Positions 1 to 8,339 of a stretch of DNA of 64,000 nucleotides are shown here, one piece after another. Each line of letters starts with the position of its first letter. Positions within the stretch are counted from its first letter, which is position 1. A model generated the notes under the pieces. That model was not told where the DNA came from and did not search any database. It saw nothing but the letters and a program-made list of their open reading frames with translations. The translations under genes were made by a program, and so were the position numbers. The stretch comes from Bacteroidota bacterium (lineage in GTDB: Bacteria; Bacteroidota; Bacteroidia; Chitinophagales; Chitinophagaceae), in contig CANGQJ010000001.1 of NCBI GenBank assembly GCA_947456625.1, positions 186,001 to 250,000 on the forward strand, written 5' to 3'.

Positions 1-494
1 AACCTGTTGACGGAAGGCTTAATACCTATAAAATTAACATGACTGCTGAAGCAGCAATAGCATTAAAAAAATTACCATTTATTGTTTCTGTGGAATTTTA
101 TGAAGAGAATACAGTGGGATATACTTTTCCAAACGACGTAGTTCATTTCCCTTGGACCATAGACAATTTTGGCGCTATTCGCATTCCTAAAAAAGGAGAT
201 ATTATTAATTTAAATGATAGTACCATTGAACTATACCGTAGATTAATTTGCACTTATGAGCACAATACTTTAGAGAAAAAAAATGGCCAATACTTATTAA
301 ATGGGGTAGCTGTAAATAATTATACTGTTAAGCAAAACTATTACTGGATGATGGGAGACAATCGTCATCGTAGTCAAGATAGTCGTTTTTGGGGCTATGT
401 TCCTGAAACACATATTGTAGGAAGGGCAGCTTTAATATGGTTTAGCTATAGTAAATCTATAAGATGGGGGAGACTATTTAATTTAATTAAATAA
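1..494 (+). CDS. lepB: Signal peptidase I, C-terminal part (cut by window start)
   Basis: Membrane serine peptidase that removes signal peptides from secreted proteins. The frame is open from base 3 without a stop before the first ATG at 39, so the gene starts outside the window. The C-terminal family box is clear: MMGDNRHRSQDSRFWGYVP, followed by IVGRA, as in LepB box E. The catalytic Ser and Lys boxes would lie upstream and cannot be seen. The long region between the boxes is typical of Bacteroidota LepB. cdd follows after 5 bases, so the two are probably co-transcribed. Confidence 0.9.
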   Translation, partial: PVDGRLNTYKINMTAEAAIALKKLPFIVSVEFYEENTVGYTFPNDVVHFPWTIDNFGAIRIPKKGDIINLNDSTIELYRRLICTYEHNTLEKKNGQYLLNGVAVNNYTVKQNYYWMMGDNRHRSQDSRFWGYVPETHIVGRAALIWFSYSKSIRWGRLFNLIK

Positions 495-499
495 CAATT

Positions 500-982
500 A
501 TGCATACAAAATTTGAGTTTGAATATGAGTTGTTTGATGACATAAATGGTTTAAGTATTTCAGATCAACATTTGCTTGAAAAAGCAAAAGAAGCAACCAA
601 GTCAGCATATGCACCTTATTCCAATTTTTATGTTGGTGCCGCAGCCTTACTTTCTAATGATCAAATTGTTATTGGGTCTAATCAAGAGAGTGCAAGTTTT
701 CCAGTTGGCATTTGTGCCGAACGTACTTTATTAAATAGCGTAGGGAGTCAATTTCCGACACTTTCTATAAAAACCATGGCAATTAGCTATCAGCCGCTAG
801 GGAAAGATTCTAACGAGCCTATTTCTCCATGTGGCATGTGCAGACAATCCTTATTGGATTATGAACATAGGTACGGCAGTCCAATTAAAATTATTTTATC
901 TGGAATGAGTGGTAATGTAATGGTCCTTAAATCAGCATCCAACTTATTGCCATTTGGATTTGACGGAACCATACTTAAATAA
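500..982 (+). CDS. cdd: Cytidine deaminase
   Basis: Hydrolyses cytidine and deoxycytidine to uridine and deoxyuridine in pyrimidine salvage; cytosolic. At 160 residues it has the length of the small homotetrameric family. The zinc and catalytic motif CAE is at residues 72-74 (Cys as zinc ligand, Glu as proton shuttle) and PCGMC at 110-114 supplies the other two zinc cysteines. The SAYAPYSNFYVGAA segment near residue 35 is the usual substrate-binding start of the fold. It starts 5 bases after lepB and ends convergent with ogt. Confidence 0.95.
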   Translation: MHTKFEFEYELFDDINGLSISDQHLLEKAKEATKSAYAPYSNFYVGAAALLSNDQIVIGSNQESASFPVGICAERTLLNSVGSQFPTLSIKTMAISYQPLGKDSNEPISPCGMCRQSLLDYEHRYGSPIKIILSGMSGNVMVLKSASNLLPFGFDGTILK

Positions 983-1020
983 TGGAGCTAGGTTTAAGCG
1001 GATATTGAAATGAATTATTT

Positions 1021-1527
1021 TTAAAACAGCGTTTGTACCCCCAGTGCCAATCTAAATTCATGCTGTAGTAACCAACGTTTACGAGCTTTTCCCCAAGCAT
1101 AACCTACCAAGGATTGATCAGTGCCAATAATTCTATGACAAGGAACTATTATGGCAATTTTATTTTTCCCATTTGCAGAAGCTGCAGCCCTTATTACTTT
1201 TGGGTCCCCTAATTTTTTAGCTAGGTCTGCGTAGCTTAAAGTTTTTCCATAAGGCACTTCATATAATTCTTTCCAAACTTTTTGCTGGAATTCAGTACCA
1301 GTTTGATTAATTGGCACAGTGAAGTTTTTTCTTGTTCCTGAAAAATATTCAATTAATTCATCAACGCATTGGTGAATAACAGAAGGTAGCTCCTCTGTAT
1401 TATTAAATTCGTCATCAATTTCACTGGCTGGGTCTGCAAAAATTAATTCTGTAATACAACCTTCATCAGATGAAATTTTAATTTGTCCAATTGGGCTGTG
1501 ATAAATATGTGATACCAGTGTTTCCAT
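1021..1527 (-). CDS. ogt: Methylated-DNA--[protein]-cysteine S-methyltransferase
   Basis: Suicide repair protein that moves the methyl group from O6-methylguanine (and O4-methylthymine) in DNA to its own cysteine. The active-site motif PCHRI is at residues 129-133 (Cys130), preceded by the helix-turn-helix-like RAAASANGKN segment. At 168 residues it has the N-terminal ribonuclease-like domain but no Ada regulatory domain. Its ATG shares one base with the stop of the upstream SirB1-like gene (TAATG), so translation is probably coupled. Confidence 0.93.
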   Translation of the reverse strand: METLVSHIYHSPIGQIKISSDEGCITELIFADPASEIDDEFNNTEELPSVIHQCVDELIEYFSGTRKNFTVPINQTGTEFQQKVWKELYEVPYGKTLSYADLAKKLGDPKVIRAAASANGKNKIAIIVPCHRIIGTDQSLVGYAWGKARKRWLLQHEFRLALGVQTLF

Positions 1528-2399
1528 TATGCATCCAAAGAATTAGCAAGGTCTGTAAGGTCCTTTTGTTTGTATTGTAAAATTGGGCTTGCAAAACATT
1601 TTGATAATTCTAATAACAGCTTTTTTATAATTCTAACATTAGAAAGTGTTTTGTAATAAGCATTTTTAGGATCTATGTTGGACCTAGTAAAATATTGGTC
1701 TAAGTCCTTTTGTGAAAAGGGATGTCCTGTAGTGCCTTCTACATAAAACTGAATATACTCCTGGGGGTGCGGATAAATTTCGGCTGGATCCCAGTCTGGG
1801 GTGTAAAAAGCAACAATACATTGCTTAGGTATATTAATAAAATTTGCTTGAATTTCTAATTGGTGACATAACTCCGCATATAAAATAGTATTGGCAAAAG
1901 CGTTGCCTTTTTTAAATTGCAAAGGAGCAGAAATTAAAAATTCATCAGGCTGCTCGTAATTCACTTCTGTGCCTTTTATTTGATAATAATTAAACAAAAT
2001 ATTTCTAAGCACATTGGCCTGCTCAAGAGGGGTTAAATAGTTGTTTAATTCAAGCCAAATATTGCGTCTAATTTTTTCCATTTGATGACGCAAGGTATCT
2101 ATAGCAATTTCTGGATGCTGGAATTGAGTTACCAATAAAGCACCTTCAAAAAGGGATGGATCAGGGCCTGTTTTCCATTTCAAAAAAGCTTCTTTTAAAT
2201 CCTGAAACCTAAGCTTATAAATCATCATTTCTATGCGCTCAAGGGTAGCTTCCTCTAGTGTATTTTCCCATAAATGTTCTAGGTCGGCAATAATGGGGGA
2301 TCCGTAGTTTAATAGTCTGTCTGAAATGGTATTAAAAATCTCCTCATCTGGATCATCAATTAGTTTAAAAAGGGCTTGTATCTCTTTTTGGTTCTCCAT
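1527..2399 (-). CDS. SirB1-like transglutaminase-fold protein
   Basis: 290-residue protein of the SirB1/transglutaminase-like family common in Bacteroidota. The middle carries the family stretch around FEGALLVTQFQHPEIAI (near residue 145) and the predicted core around GNAFANTILYAELCHQLEI (near residue 190). The Cys expected at the nucleophile position of active transglutaminases is not obvious; C193 in AELCHQ is the nearest. The N-terminal 100 residues look like a helical repeat domain. Biochemical role unknown. It is the first gene of a two-gene unit with ogt, overlapping by one base. Confidence 0.7.
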   Translation of the reverse strand: MENQKEIQALFKLIDDPDEEIFNTISDRLLNYGSPIIADLEHLWENTLEEATLERIEMMIYKLRFQDLKEAFLKWKTGPDPSLFEGALLVTQFQHPEIAIDTLRHQMEKIRRNIWLELNNYLTPLEQANVLRNILFNYYQIKGTEVNYEQPDEFLISAPLQFKKGNAFANTILYAELCHQLEIQANFINIPKQCIVAFYTPDWDPAEIYPHPQEYIQFYVEGTTGHPFSQKDLDQYFTRSNIDPKNAYYKTLSNVRIIKKLLLELSKCFASPILQYKQKDLTDLANSLDA

Positions 2400-2601
2400 G
2401 TATTTAAATATGAGGGGTTATATTAGGTCAAATCTGAGCATTTTTTTTCATATATAATCCGAATACTTATCCCATTCATGTGGATATATTCTATTTTTTG
2501 TACATAATAATCCCTATTAATATTCGTTAGGCATAATTTATTGATTTTTAACAAATTAAATTTAGCCAATTGTCTATCTTTAGGTATCATTTTTTAGCCA
2601 T
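2400..2601. other. AT-rich divergent intergenic region
   Basis: 202 bases between the SirB1-like gene (minus) and the desaturase (plus). It must hold both promoters. A near-match to the Bacteroidetes -7 box, TATCTTTA at 2574-2581, lies 20 bases before the desaturase ATG. I see no small ORF with a recognisable product and no stable RNA fold. Confidence 0.4.
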
Positions 2602-3696
2602 ATGCAAACCAACCCAACTTTTTCTACTCCAAAATTCCCTGTGTCAACAAAGTCACTTCATGCTGAATTAAAGCGAAGAGTGAATGAATATTTAGATCAA
2701 CAAGGTGTTATTGGTACAGGTAATTTTAAGCTTTTCTCAAAAGCAATTATTTTGATTTCGTTATTTGTAATCACATATGTGCACTTGGTGTTTTTTACAC
2801 CACCAGTTTTTTTTGCAATATTAGAATGCGCCTTTTTTGGTTGTCTAATAGCTGCTATTGGATTTAATGTAATGCACGATGGAAGTCATGGTAGTTTTAG
2901 TAAATATGCTTGGTTAAATAAATTAGCTTCTTCTTCCATTAGTGTATTAGGCGCAAGTAGGTTTATGTGGGGCATGAAGCATGTAACTATACACCATACT
3001 TATACCAATATTGATGGGGTGGATGATGATATTGAAGTAGGTGTTTTAATGCGCATGGCACCAACACAAAAACATTATTTAGTGCACCGTTTTCAACATG
3101 TATATTTTTGGGTACTTTATATGTTGCTTTATATTTTCTGGATTTTCTTTGCAGACTATAAAAAGTATTTTTCAAAAAAAATAGGTTCTATTTCTTTTAA
3201 GAGTATGACTTTTATGGAGCATTTTGAATTTTGGGCTGTTAAATTATACCATGCTACTGTATTTGTTGCACTTCCAATATATATGCTTGGATGGGTAAGT
3301 TGGTTAGTTGGATTTTTAGTAGCCACTTTTGTAGCAGGTTTTGTATTAAGTATTGTATTTCAATTAGCACATACGGTGGATGAAACTGAGTTCCCAATTG
3401 CCATTCAGCCGGAAAATAGAATGCCCGACGAATTTGCAGCACATCAAATTCAAACTACAGCAAACTTTGCTACTAAAAGCAAAATGATAAGCTGGTTGGT
3501 TGGTGGGTTGAATTTTCAAATTGAGCACCATTTATTTCCAAAAATATCCCACGTGCATTATCCTGCAATTTCTAAAATTGTGAAAGAAGCTTGTGCCGAT
3601 TTTAAATTAAAATATATTGAGTATCCAACTGTTGGCAGTGCAATTAAAGCCCATGTTAACTTTTTAAGATCCATGAGTAAGCCTGCTGTTGTTTAA
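2602..3696 (+). CDS. Membrane fatty acid (acyl-CoA/acyl-lipid) desaturase
   Basis: Integral membrane di-iron desaturase that introduces a double bond into a fatty acyl chain. All three histidine boxes are present: HDGSH (92-96), HVTIHH (127-132) and QIEHH (306-310). The QxxHH form of box three is typical of the front-end/linoleoyl-CoA type desaturases, but no fused cytochrome b5 domain is present, so an external electron donor is needed. Hydrophobic segments lie near residues 45-90 and 170-250. 364 residues is normal. Regiospecificity cannot be read from sequence. A strong bidirectional terminator follows. Confidence 0.88.
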   Translation: MQTNPTFSTPKFPVSTKSLHAELKRRVNEYLDQQGVIGTGNFKLFSKAIILISLFVITYVHLVFFTPPVFFAILECAFFGCLIAAIGFNVMHDGSHGSFSKYAWLNKLASSSISVLGASRFMWGMKHVTIHHTYTNIDGVDDDIEVGVLMRMAPTQKHYLVHRFQHVYFWVLYMLLYIFWIFFADYKKYFSKKIGSISFKSMTFMEHFEFWAVKLYHATVFVALPIYMLGWVSWLVGFLVATFVAGFVLSIVFQLAHTVDETEFPIAIQPENRMPDEFAAHQIQTTANFATKSKMISWLVGGLNFQIEHHLFPKISHVHYPAISKIVKEACADFKLKYIEYPTVGSAIKAHVNFLRSMSKPAVV

Positions 3697-3715
3697 AAAC
3701 AAGTCTATTACCTAT

Positions 3716-3751
3716 AAAAAAAGGGGATGTAATTTTGCATCCCCTTTTTTT
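3716..3751. terminator. Bidirectional intrinsic terminator between desaturase and topA
   Basis: Perfect 14-bp stem (3716-3729 with 3738-3751), loop TAATTTTG, GC core GGGGATG/CATCCCC flanked by A7 and T7. It reads as a terminator on both strands and sits between two convergent genes. Confidence 0.93.
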
Positions 3752-3766
3752 ATCAAGTTAATTTGT

Positions 3767-6121
3767 TTATGAAGCTTTCTTTTTCCGGGCAGTTTTACGT
3801 GGAGGATTCTTTTTTAATTCTTCTATAATTTCCTTCACTTCCTCTATGGTTAAGGTTTCTACTTTTTCTTGTTGCTCTTTTGTAAGTTTAAAATTGCGTA
3901 AACCTTGTTTGATATAAGGGCCGTAAGGACCTCTTAGTAATTGTATTTTTTCTTTTTCAAATACTTTAATGGTACGTTCGTCTTTTGCCTTTCGCTTTTC
4001 TGCTATCATTGGGCTCAATTCTTCCAGTGTAACGGTATAGGGGTCCATTTCCTTGTTTAGGGAGTAGAACTTCTTGTCATGGGCTGCATAAGGGCCAAAG
4101 CGACCAATATTTACTGTTACTTCACTATCTTCAAATAAACCTAGGGCTCTAGGCAACTTAAAAAGTTCCATAGCTTCTTCATAACTAATGGTCTCAATAC
4201 TTTGTGAAGCCTTGAGTTTTGCAAACTTTGGTTTTTCTTCCTCGTCCTGGTGTCCAATTTGAACCATTGGGCCATAACGGCCCATGCGCGCAATTACTTT
4301 TTTACCAGAAATTGGATCAAATCCTAATTCTCTTTCTCCTTTAGCACGCTCGGCATTTTCTAAAGTAAATTCAATGGTATCATGGAAAGGGTTGTAAAAC
4401 TCCTCTAGCATCTTGCTCCATTTTAGTTTACCTAATGCAATTTCGTCAAACTCACCTTCTATTTTTGCTGTAAAACCAAAGTCCATTACTTTAGGAAAGT
4501 TTAACTTTAAAAAGTCGGTAACCACTAAGCCAAGGTCGGTAGGAGAGAGTTTGTTTTTTTCAGCACCCGTCACTTCAGAAGCTTCCTCGGTTTTTATTTC
4601 GTCCTTGTTATTTAGCGATAAAATTTGATAAATTCTTTTTACCCCTTCTTTCTCTTTTTTCTCTACATAATTACGCTTCATAATAGTCGTAATAGTTGGT
4701 GCGTATGTACTTGGACGACCAATACCTAATTCCTCTAATTTTTTTACCAAGCTTGCCTCTGTATAACGAGAAGCTGGTCTGCTAAAGCGTTCTAGTCCAG
4801 TCATACTTACAAAATCAAGTACTTGTCCTTTTGCTAAAGGGGGTAAAATAGCTTCTGCATTTTCGTCCTCTTCTTCCACTTCGTCCTCATCTTTTCCTTC
4901 TAAATATACTTTTAAGAAACCGTCAAATTTCATCACTTCACCACTTGCCGTTAAGGTTTCTTTATTGGTTGAAACTTCAATTTTCGCAGTTGTTTTTTCA
5001 AATGCGGCGTCAGTCATTTGTGAAGCAATGGTTCGCTTCCAAATAAGTTCATATAAACGGTTGGTGTCTGCGTCGTCCACCTTAGATTCATTCATATAAG
5101 AAGGTCTAATGGCTTCGTGCGCTTCTTGTGCACTTTCGTTTTTATTTTTAAACTTACGTGGCTGATAATAGTTTGCGCCAAAGCTGGAATTAATTTCAGC
5201 TTTAATTGCATCCATTGCTGTTTCACTCAAACTAATACTATCGGTTCTCATGTAAGTAATCTTACCACTTTCGTATAATTTTTGAGCTAGTAACATTGTT
5301 TTGCTCACGCTGTATCCTAATTTTCTGGAAGCTTCTTGTTGTAAGGTAGAAGTTGTGAATGGTGCTGATGGCGTACGTTTGCCATCTTTCACTGTTACGT
5401 CTTTTACTGTATAGCTAGCTCCTTTGCATTCATTTAAAAATTTTTCTGCAGCACCAGCAGTGGTTAATTTTTGTGGACCATCTGCTTTAAATTTTACCTT
5501 CTTTTTGTTAATATCCAAAGCAGTAAATAAAGCAGATACTTTAAATACACTCTCTGGAATAAATTGATTAATTTCTCTTTCACGCTCTGCAATTAATCTT
5601 ACTGCAACACTTTGAACACGGCCAGCACTTAAGCTTCTTTGCATTCCAATTTTACGCCATAATACAGGGCTTAATTCAAAACCTACTATACGGTCTAAAA
5701 TTCTTCGCGCTTGTTGAGCATCCACTAAATCCATATTAATTAGACGTGGATTTTCAACTGCTTTTTTAATAGCAGGTGCGGTAATTTCATGGAACACAAT
5801 ACGTTTTGTTTTTTTAGGGTCTAAACCTAAAACTTCTGCCAAATGCCAACTAATACTTTCTCCTTCACGGTCCTCATCCGATGCAAGCCATACTTCCTTG
5901 GCTTTTTTGGTCATGGATTTTAATTCTTTTACCACTTTTTCCTTCTCACTTGGCACCATATATCTAGGAGCAAACTTGTTTTTTAAGTCTATTCCCATAT
6001 CGTTTTTTTCCAAATCGCGTATATGGCCATAACAGCTTCTTACTTCAAATTCTTCGCCCAAAATTTTCTCAATGGTCTTTGCCTTTGCAGGCGACTCAAC
6101 AATAAGTAGGTTTTTTGACAT
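3767..6121 (-). CDS. topA: DNA topoisomerase I
   Basis: Type IA topoisomerase that relaxes negative supercoils through a 5'-phosphotyrosine intermediate. The N-terminal TOPRIM domain starts LLIVESPAKAKTIEKIL with the acidic SDEDREGE motif near residue 81. The catalytic tyrosine is Tyr290 in ITYMRTDS. Instead of the cysteine zinc fingers of E. coli TopA, the C-terminal third has repeated GRYGP/GRFGP/GPYGP modules (from about residue 610) and a lysine-rich tail. 784 residues fits the Bacteroidota form. The ATG is immediately followed by the conserved N-terminus. Confidence 0.97.
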   Translation of the reverse strand: MSKNLLIVESPAKAKTIEKILGEEFEVRSCYGHIRDLEKNDMGIDLKNKFAPRYMVPSEKEKVVKELKSMTKKAKEVWLASDEDREGESISWHLAEVLGLDPKKTKRIVFHEITAPAIKKAVENPRLINMDLVDAQQARRILDRIVGFELSPVLWRKIGMQRSLSAGRVQSVAVRLIAEREREINQFIPESVFKVSALFTALDINKKKVKFKADGPQKLTTAGAAEKFLNECKGASYTVKDVTVKDGKRTPSAPFTTSTLQQEASRKLGYSVSKTMLLAQKLYESGKITYMRTDSISLSETAMDAIKAEINSSFGANYYQPRKFKNKNESAQEAHEAIRPSYMNESKVDDADTNRLYELIWKRTIASQMTDAAFEKTTAKIEVSTNKETLTASGEVMKFDGFLKVYLEGKDEDEVEEEDENAEAILPPLAKGQVLDFVSMTGLERFSRPASRYTEASLVKKLEELGIGRPSTYAPTITTIMKRNYVEKKEKEGVKRIYQILSLNNKDEIKTEEASEVTGAEKNKLSPTDLGLVVTDFLKLNFPKVMDFGFTAKIEGEFDEIALGKLKWSKMLEEFYNPFHDTIEFTLENAERAKGERELGFDPISGKKVIARMGRYGPMVQIGHQDEEEKPKFAKLKASQSIETISYEEAMELFKLPRALGLFEDSEVTVNIGRFGPYAAHDKKFYSLNKEMDPYTVTLEELSPMIAEKRKAKDERTIKVFEKEKIQLLRGPYGPYIKQGLRNFKLTKEQQEKVETLTIEEVKEIIEELKKNPPRKTARKKKAS

Positions 6122-6169
6122 AGGTGCAATATTAGCCCATTCAACTTAAAAAATAAAAATCATCTGCAG

Positions 6170-7111
6170 TTAAGCACTTAAAAATGACACAATTTGCTCT
6201 ATAACTTCGGGGGTTTTATATACTTTATTATGTCCTAATCCTTTGGTTATCAAGAATTTAATATTTTCTGGCGCTTTTTCTTTAAAATTTACCAAATCAC
6301 TGTATGGACAAACCCTATCGCCTTGGTCATGAACCCAAAGTACAGGACCCTTATAATTTCCTATGGCCCTGTCGGCCTCAAAATGGGTAACTGGAAGGCT
6401 GGTTTGCTTAGCCATTTCGGCTAAAAATGCTGCTTTTACAGGTGCTGAAAGTTGCATCATATTATAGTAGTTCCCAAAAGTGGTTGTGGTTTTAGTTGCA
6501 GGGGCTATTATTACAAATTTATGGTTAGCTTGATTTTCCATTTTTTCGGCAATTAATGACAATGTAATGCCGCCTAAAGAGTGACCCATAAAGTGATCAA
6601 TAGGGCCATATTGCTTTATAATATGTTCAATGGCATCCATGTAAATTATAATGTTAATATGCTTTCCTTGGCTTTGCCCATGTGCAGGGGCATCAAAGCC
6701 AATTACGCTGAAGCCTTGTTTTAACAAGGGCTCTACATATTTTTCAAACTTATAAAAGTAACTCGCATAGCCATGACAAATTAAAACGGTTTTGCCGTTT
6801 GGCTGGGCAGCATTCCACATATAGCCCTTAATTATAAGATTGCCACTTACTTTTAAATTAAGTTTTTTAGCCTGATGAAATATGGCCGGTGCTTTTGTTT
6901 TTTTGTATTTAGGATAGGGGGTACAAAATAAATTAAATGCAATTTTGCCAGCAGCAGTTGGAGAAAGCTTACCAATTGTTTTAAATTTTGTCCTCAGGTA
7001 CCTCAAATACATTCTTTCTGAAAAACCAGGCTTAGACATAGGAGCTTTAATTTTTGGTGCAAAGATAGGCGCTAGTAGCAGTGCGCCTTGCTTTTTTTTG
7101 TATTTCGACAA
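6170..7111 (-). CDS. Alpha/beta hydrolase
   Basis: 313-residue alpha/beta-hydrolase-fold protein. The oxyanion strand motif ICHGY is at 111-115, the nucleophile elbow GHSLGG at 176-181 (Ser178), a likely acid in HDQGD (261-265) and the catalytic His in GLGHN (His294). The arrangement resembles serine aminopeptidase S33/monoglyceride-lipase-like proteins. Substrate unknown. There is no signal peptide, so it is probably cytosolic. It lies 48 bases upstream of topA on the same strand and diverges from the ferredoxin gene. Confidence 0.82.
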   Translation of the reverse strand: MSKYKKKQGALLLAPIFAPKIKAPMSKPGFSERMYLRYLRTKFKTIGKLSPTAAGKIAFNLFCTPYPKYKKTKAPAIFHQAKKLNLKVSGNLIIKGYMWNAAQPNGKTVLICHGYASYFYKFEKYVEPLLKQGFSVIGFDAPAHGQSQGKHINIIIYMDAIEHIIKQYGPIDHFMGHSLGGITLSLIAEKMENQANHKFVIIAPATKTTTTFGNYYNMMQLSAPVKAAFLAEMAKQTSLPVTHFEADRAIGNYKGPVLWVHDQGDRVCPYSDLVNFKEKAPENIKFLITKGLGHNKVYKTPEVIEQIVSFLSA

Positions 7112-7141
7112 TAAAAAAAATGTTTAAAGGCGGTTTAAAGC

Positions 7142-7149
7142 TATTTTTG
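7142..7149 (+). promoter_or_regulatory. Bacteroidetes -7 box before ferredoxin
   Basis: TATTTTTG matches TAnnTTTG and ends 22 bases before the fdx ATG. It lies within a palindrome (ATTTTTGCAAAAAT) in the divergent region, and no TTTG -33 box is at the standard spacing. Confidence 0.45.
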
Positions 7150-7171
7150 CAAAAATTATATTTCATTATAT

Positions 7172-7507
7172 ATGTATTCTTTAAAAATTAATTTTGAGCA
7201 AAAGGGATTGGAATCCGTAGTATTAAACGAAGTAAAAGCAGGAGAAAGTTTACTTGAAGTATTATTGGATGCAGGTATAGAATTACACCACAATTGTGGG
7301 GCAGTTTGTGCTTGTAGTACTTGTCATTTATATGTAAAGCAGGGAATGGAATTTCTAGAAGCATTATCTGACAAAGAAGAGGATTTCATAGACCGTGCTG
7401 TAAGTCCAAGAATTGAATCAAGATTAGGTTGTCAGTGTGTAATCCAGGAAGGGACAGGATCCATTGAAGTTACGCTTCCAGATCAAACACAATTTTTAGG
7501 AGAGTAA
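7172..7507 (+). CDS. fdx: [2Fe-2S] ferredoxin, adrenodoxin/Isc type
   Basis: Small electron carrier of the ISC/adrenodoxin class. The cluster ligands follow the class spacing: Cys42, Cys48 and Cys51 in HHNCGAVCACSTC, and Cys87 in GCQC. 111 residues is the usual size. Next to it is iscX, which supports a role in iron-sulfur cluster assembly; the rest of the isc or suf genes are not in the window. A -7 box precedes it. Confidence 0.92.
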   Translation: MYSLKINFEQKGLESVVLNEVKAGESLLEVLLDAGIELHHNCGAVCACSTCHLYVKQGMEFLEALSDKEEDFIDRAVSPRIESRLGCQCVIQEGTGSIEVTLPDQTQFLGE

Positions 7508-7534
7508 TATTTAACAAGCAATAACATAATTAAT

Positions 7535-7774
7535 ATGACGCAGTTTGAACCACCCATTTATTGGAATGACCACGAAGACATTGCACAAAAATTATATGAA
7601 AAATTTGGCGATGATTTTACAGAATCAAAAATATACCGAGTTCGTTTTACAGATTTATTACAATGGGTTTTAGAATTGCCACATTTTGAAGGTAAGAAAG
7701 AAGCGTCTAATGAAGGGCATTTGGAAATGATCCAAAGTGCTTGGGTATATGAGTGGCGAGATAATCAAAAATAA
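7535..7774 (+). CDS. iscX: IscX-family Fe-S assembly protein
   Basis: 79-residue acidic protein matching IscX/YfhJ, a small partner and regulator of the cysteine desulfurase IscS and frataxin-like iron donor in model systems. The family pattern is visible: WNDHEDIAQKLYEKF, then VRFTDLLQWVLEL, then EASNEGHLEMIQSAW. It lies 27 bases after the ferredoxin gene in the same direction, as in many isc operons, although no other isc gene is adjacent here. Confidence 0.88.
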   Translation: MTQFEPPIYWNDHEDIAQKLYEKFGDDFTESKIYRVRFTDLLQWVLELPHFEGKKEASNEGHLEMIQSAWVYEWRDNQK

Positions 7775-7803
7775 ACTTACATTTAGTACATAAATTAATC
7801 AAA

Positions 7804-8319
7804 TTGTTAGCTAATCTTAAAAAGGTAACCTGTTTTGTATTTGATGTCGATGGGGTATTAACCAATGGCGAGGTTATAGTTATGCCAGGTGGTGTACTTG
7901 TTCGAAAAATGAATATTAAAGATGGGTATGCTTTACAATTAGCCATCAAAAAAGGGTATCATGTTTGGGTAATATCTGGAGGTAATTCTAGTGAAGTAGA
8001 GGCTCGTTTACAAGCACTGGGTGTTAAAGAAGTGCACATGCGCGTTAAGGATAAACGCAGTTTATTAAAAGAGCTAGCAACTATAAATAATATCCCCTTA
8101 GATGAAATTTTATTCATGGGCGATGATATGCCTGATTTGGAAGCAATGCAAATAGTTGGTTTTGCTGCTTGCCCAAAGGATGCTGCTACAGATATTAAAA
8201 ATATTGCAACTTATATAGCAATTACAAATGGAGGAGCAGGTTGTGCAAGAGAAGTAATTGAAATGGTTTTGAAATTAAATGATAAATGGGATGTTGAGGA
8301 TCATATCAGGGCTAAATAA
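7804..8319 (+). CDS. kdsC: 3-deoxy-D-manno-octulosonate 8-phosphate phosphatase (KdsC type)
   Basis: HAD-superfamily phosphatase that releases Kdo from Kdo-8-phosphate for lipopolysaccharide core synthesis. The first HAD motif FDVDGVLT gives Asp14 and Asp16, ISGG follows near residue 58, and GDDMPD near residue 108 supplies the Mg-binding acids. 171 residues without a cap domain fits the tetrameric KdsC group. The start is a TTG at 7804: no in-frame ATG lies between the iscX stop and the conserved N-terminus. Confidence 0.87.
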   Translation: MLANLKKVTCFVFDVDGVLTNGEVIVMPGGVLVRKMNIKDGYALQLAIKKGYHVWVISGGNSSEVEARLQALGVKEVHMRVKDKRSLLKELATINNIPLDEILFMGDDMPDLEAMQIVGFAACPKDAATDIKNIATYIAITNGGAGCAREVIEMVLKLNDKWDVEDHIRAK

Positions 8320-8339
8320 TAATTATTAAAATTTAATGC

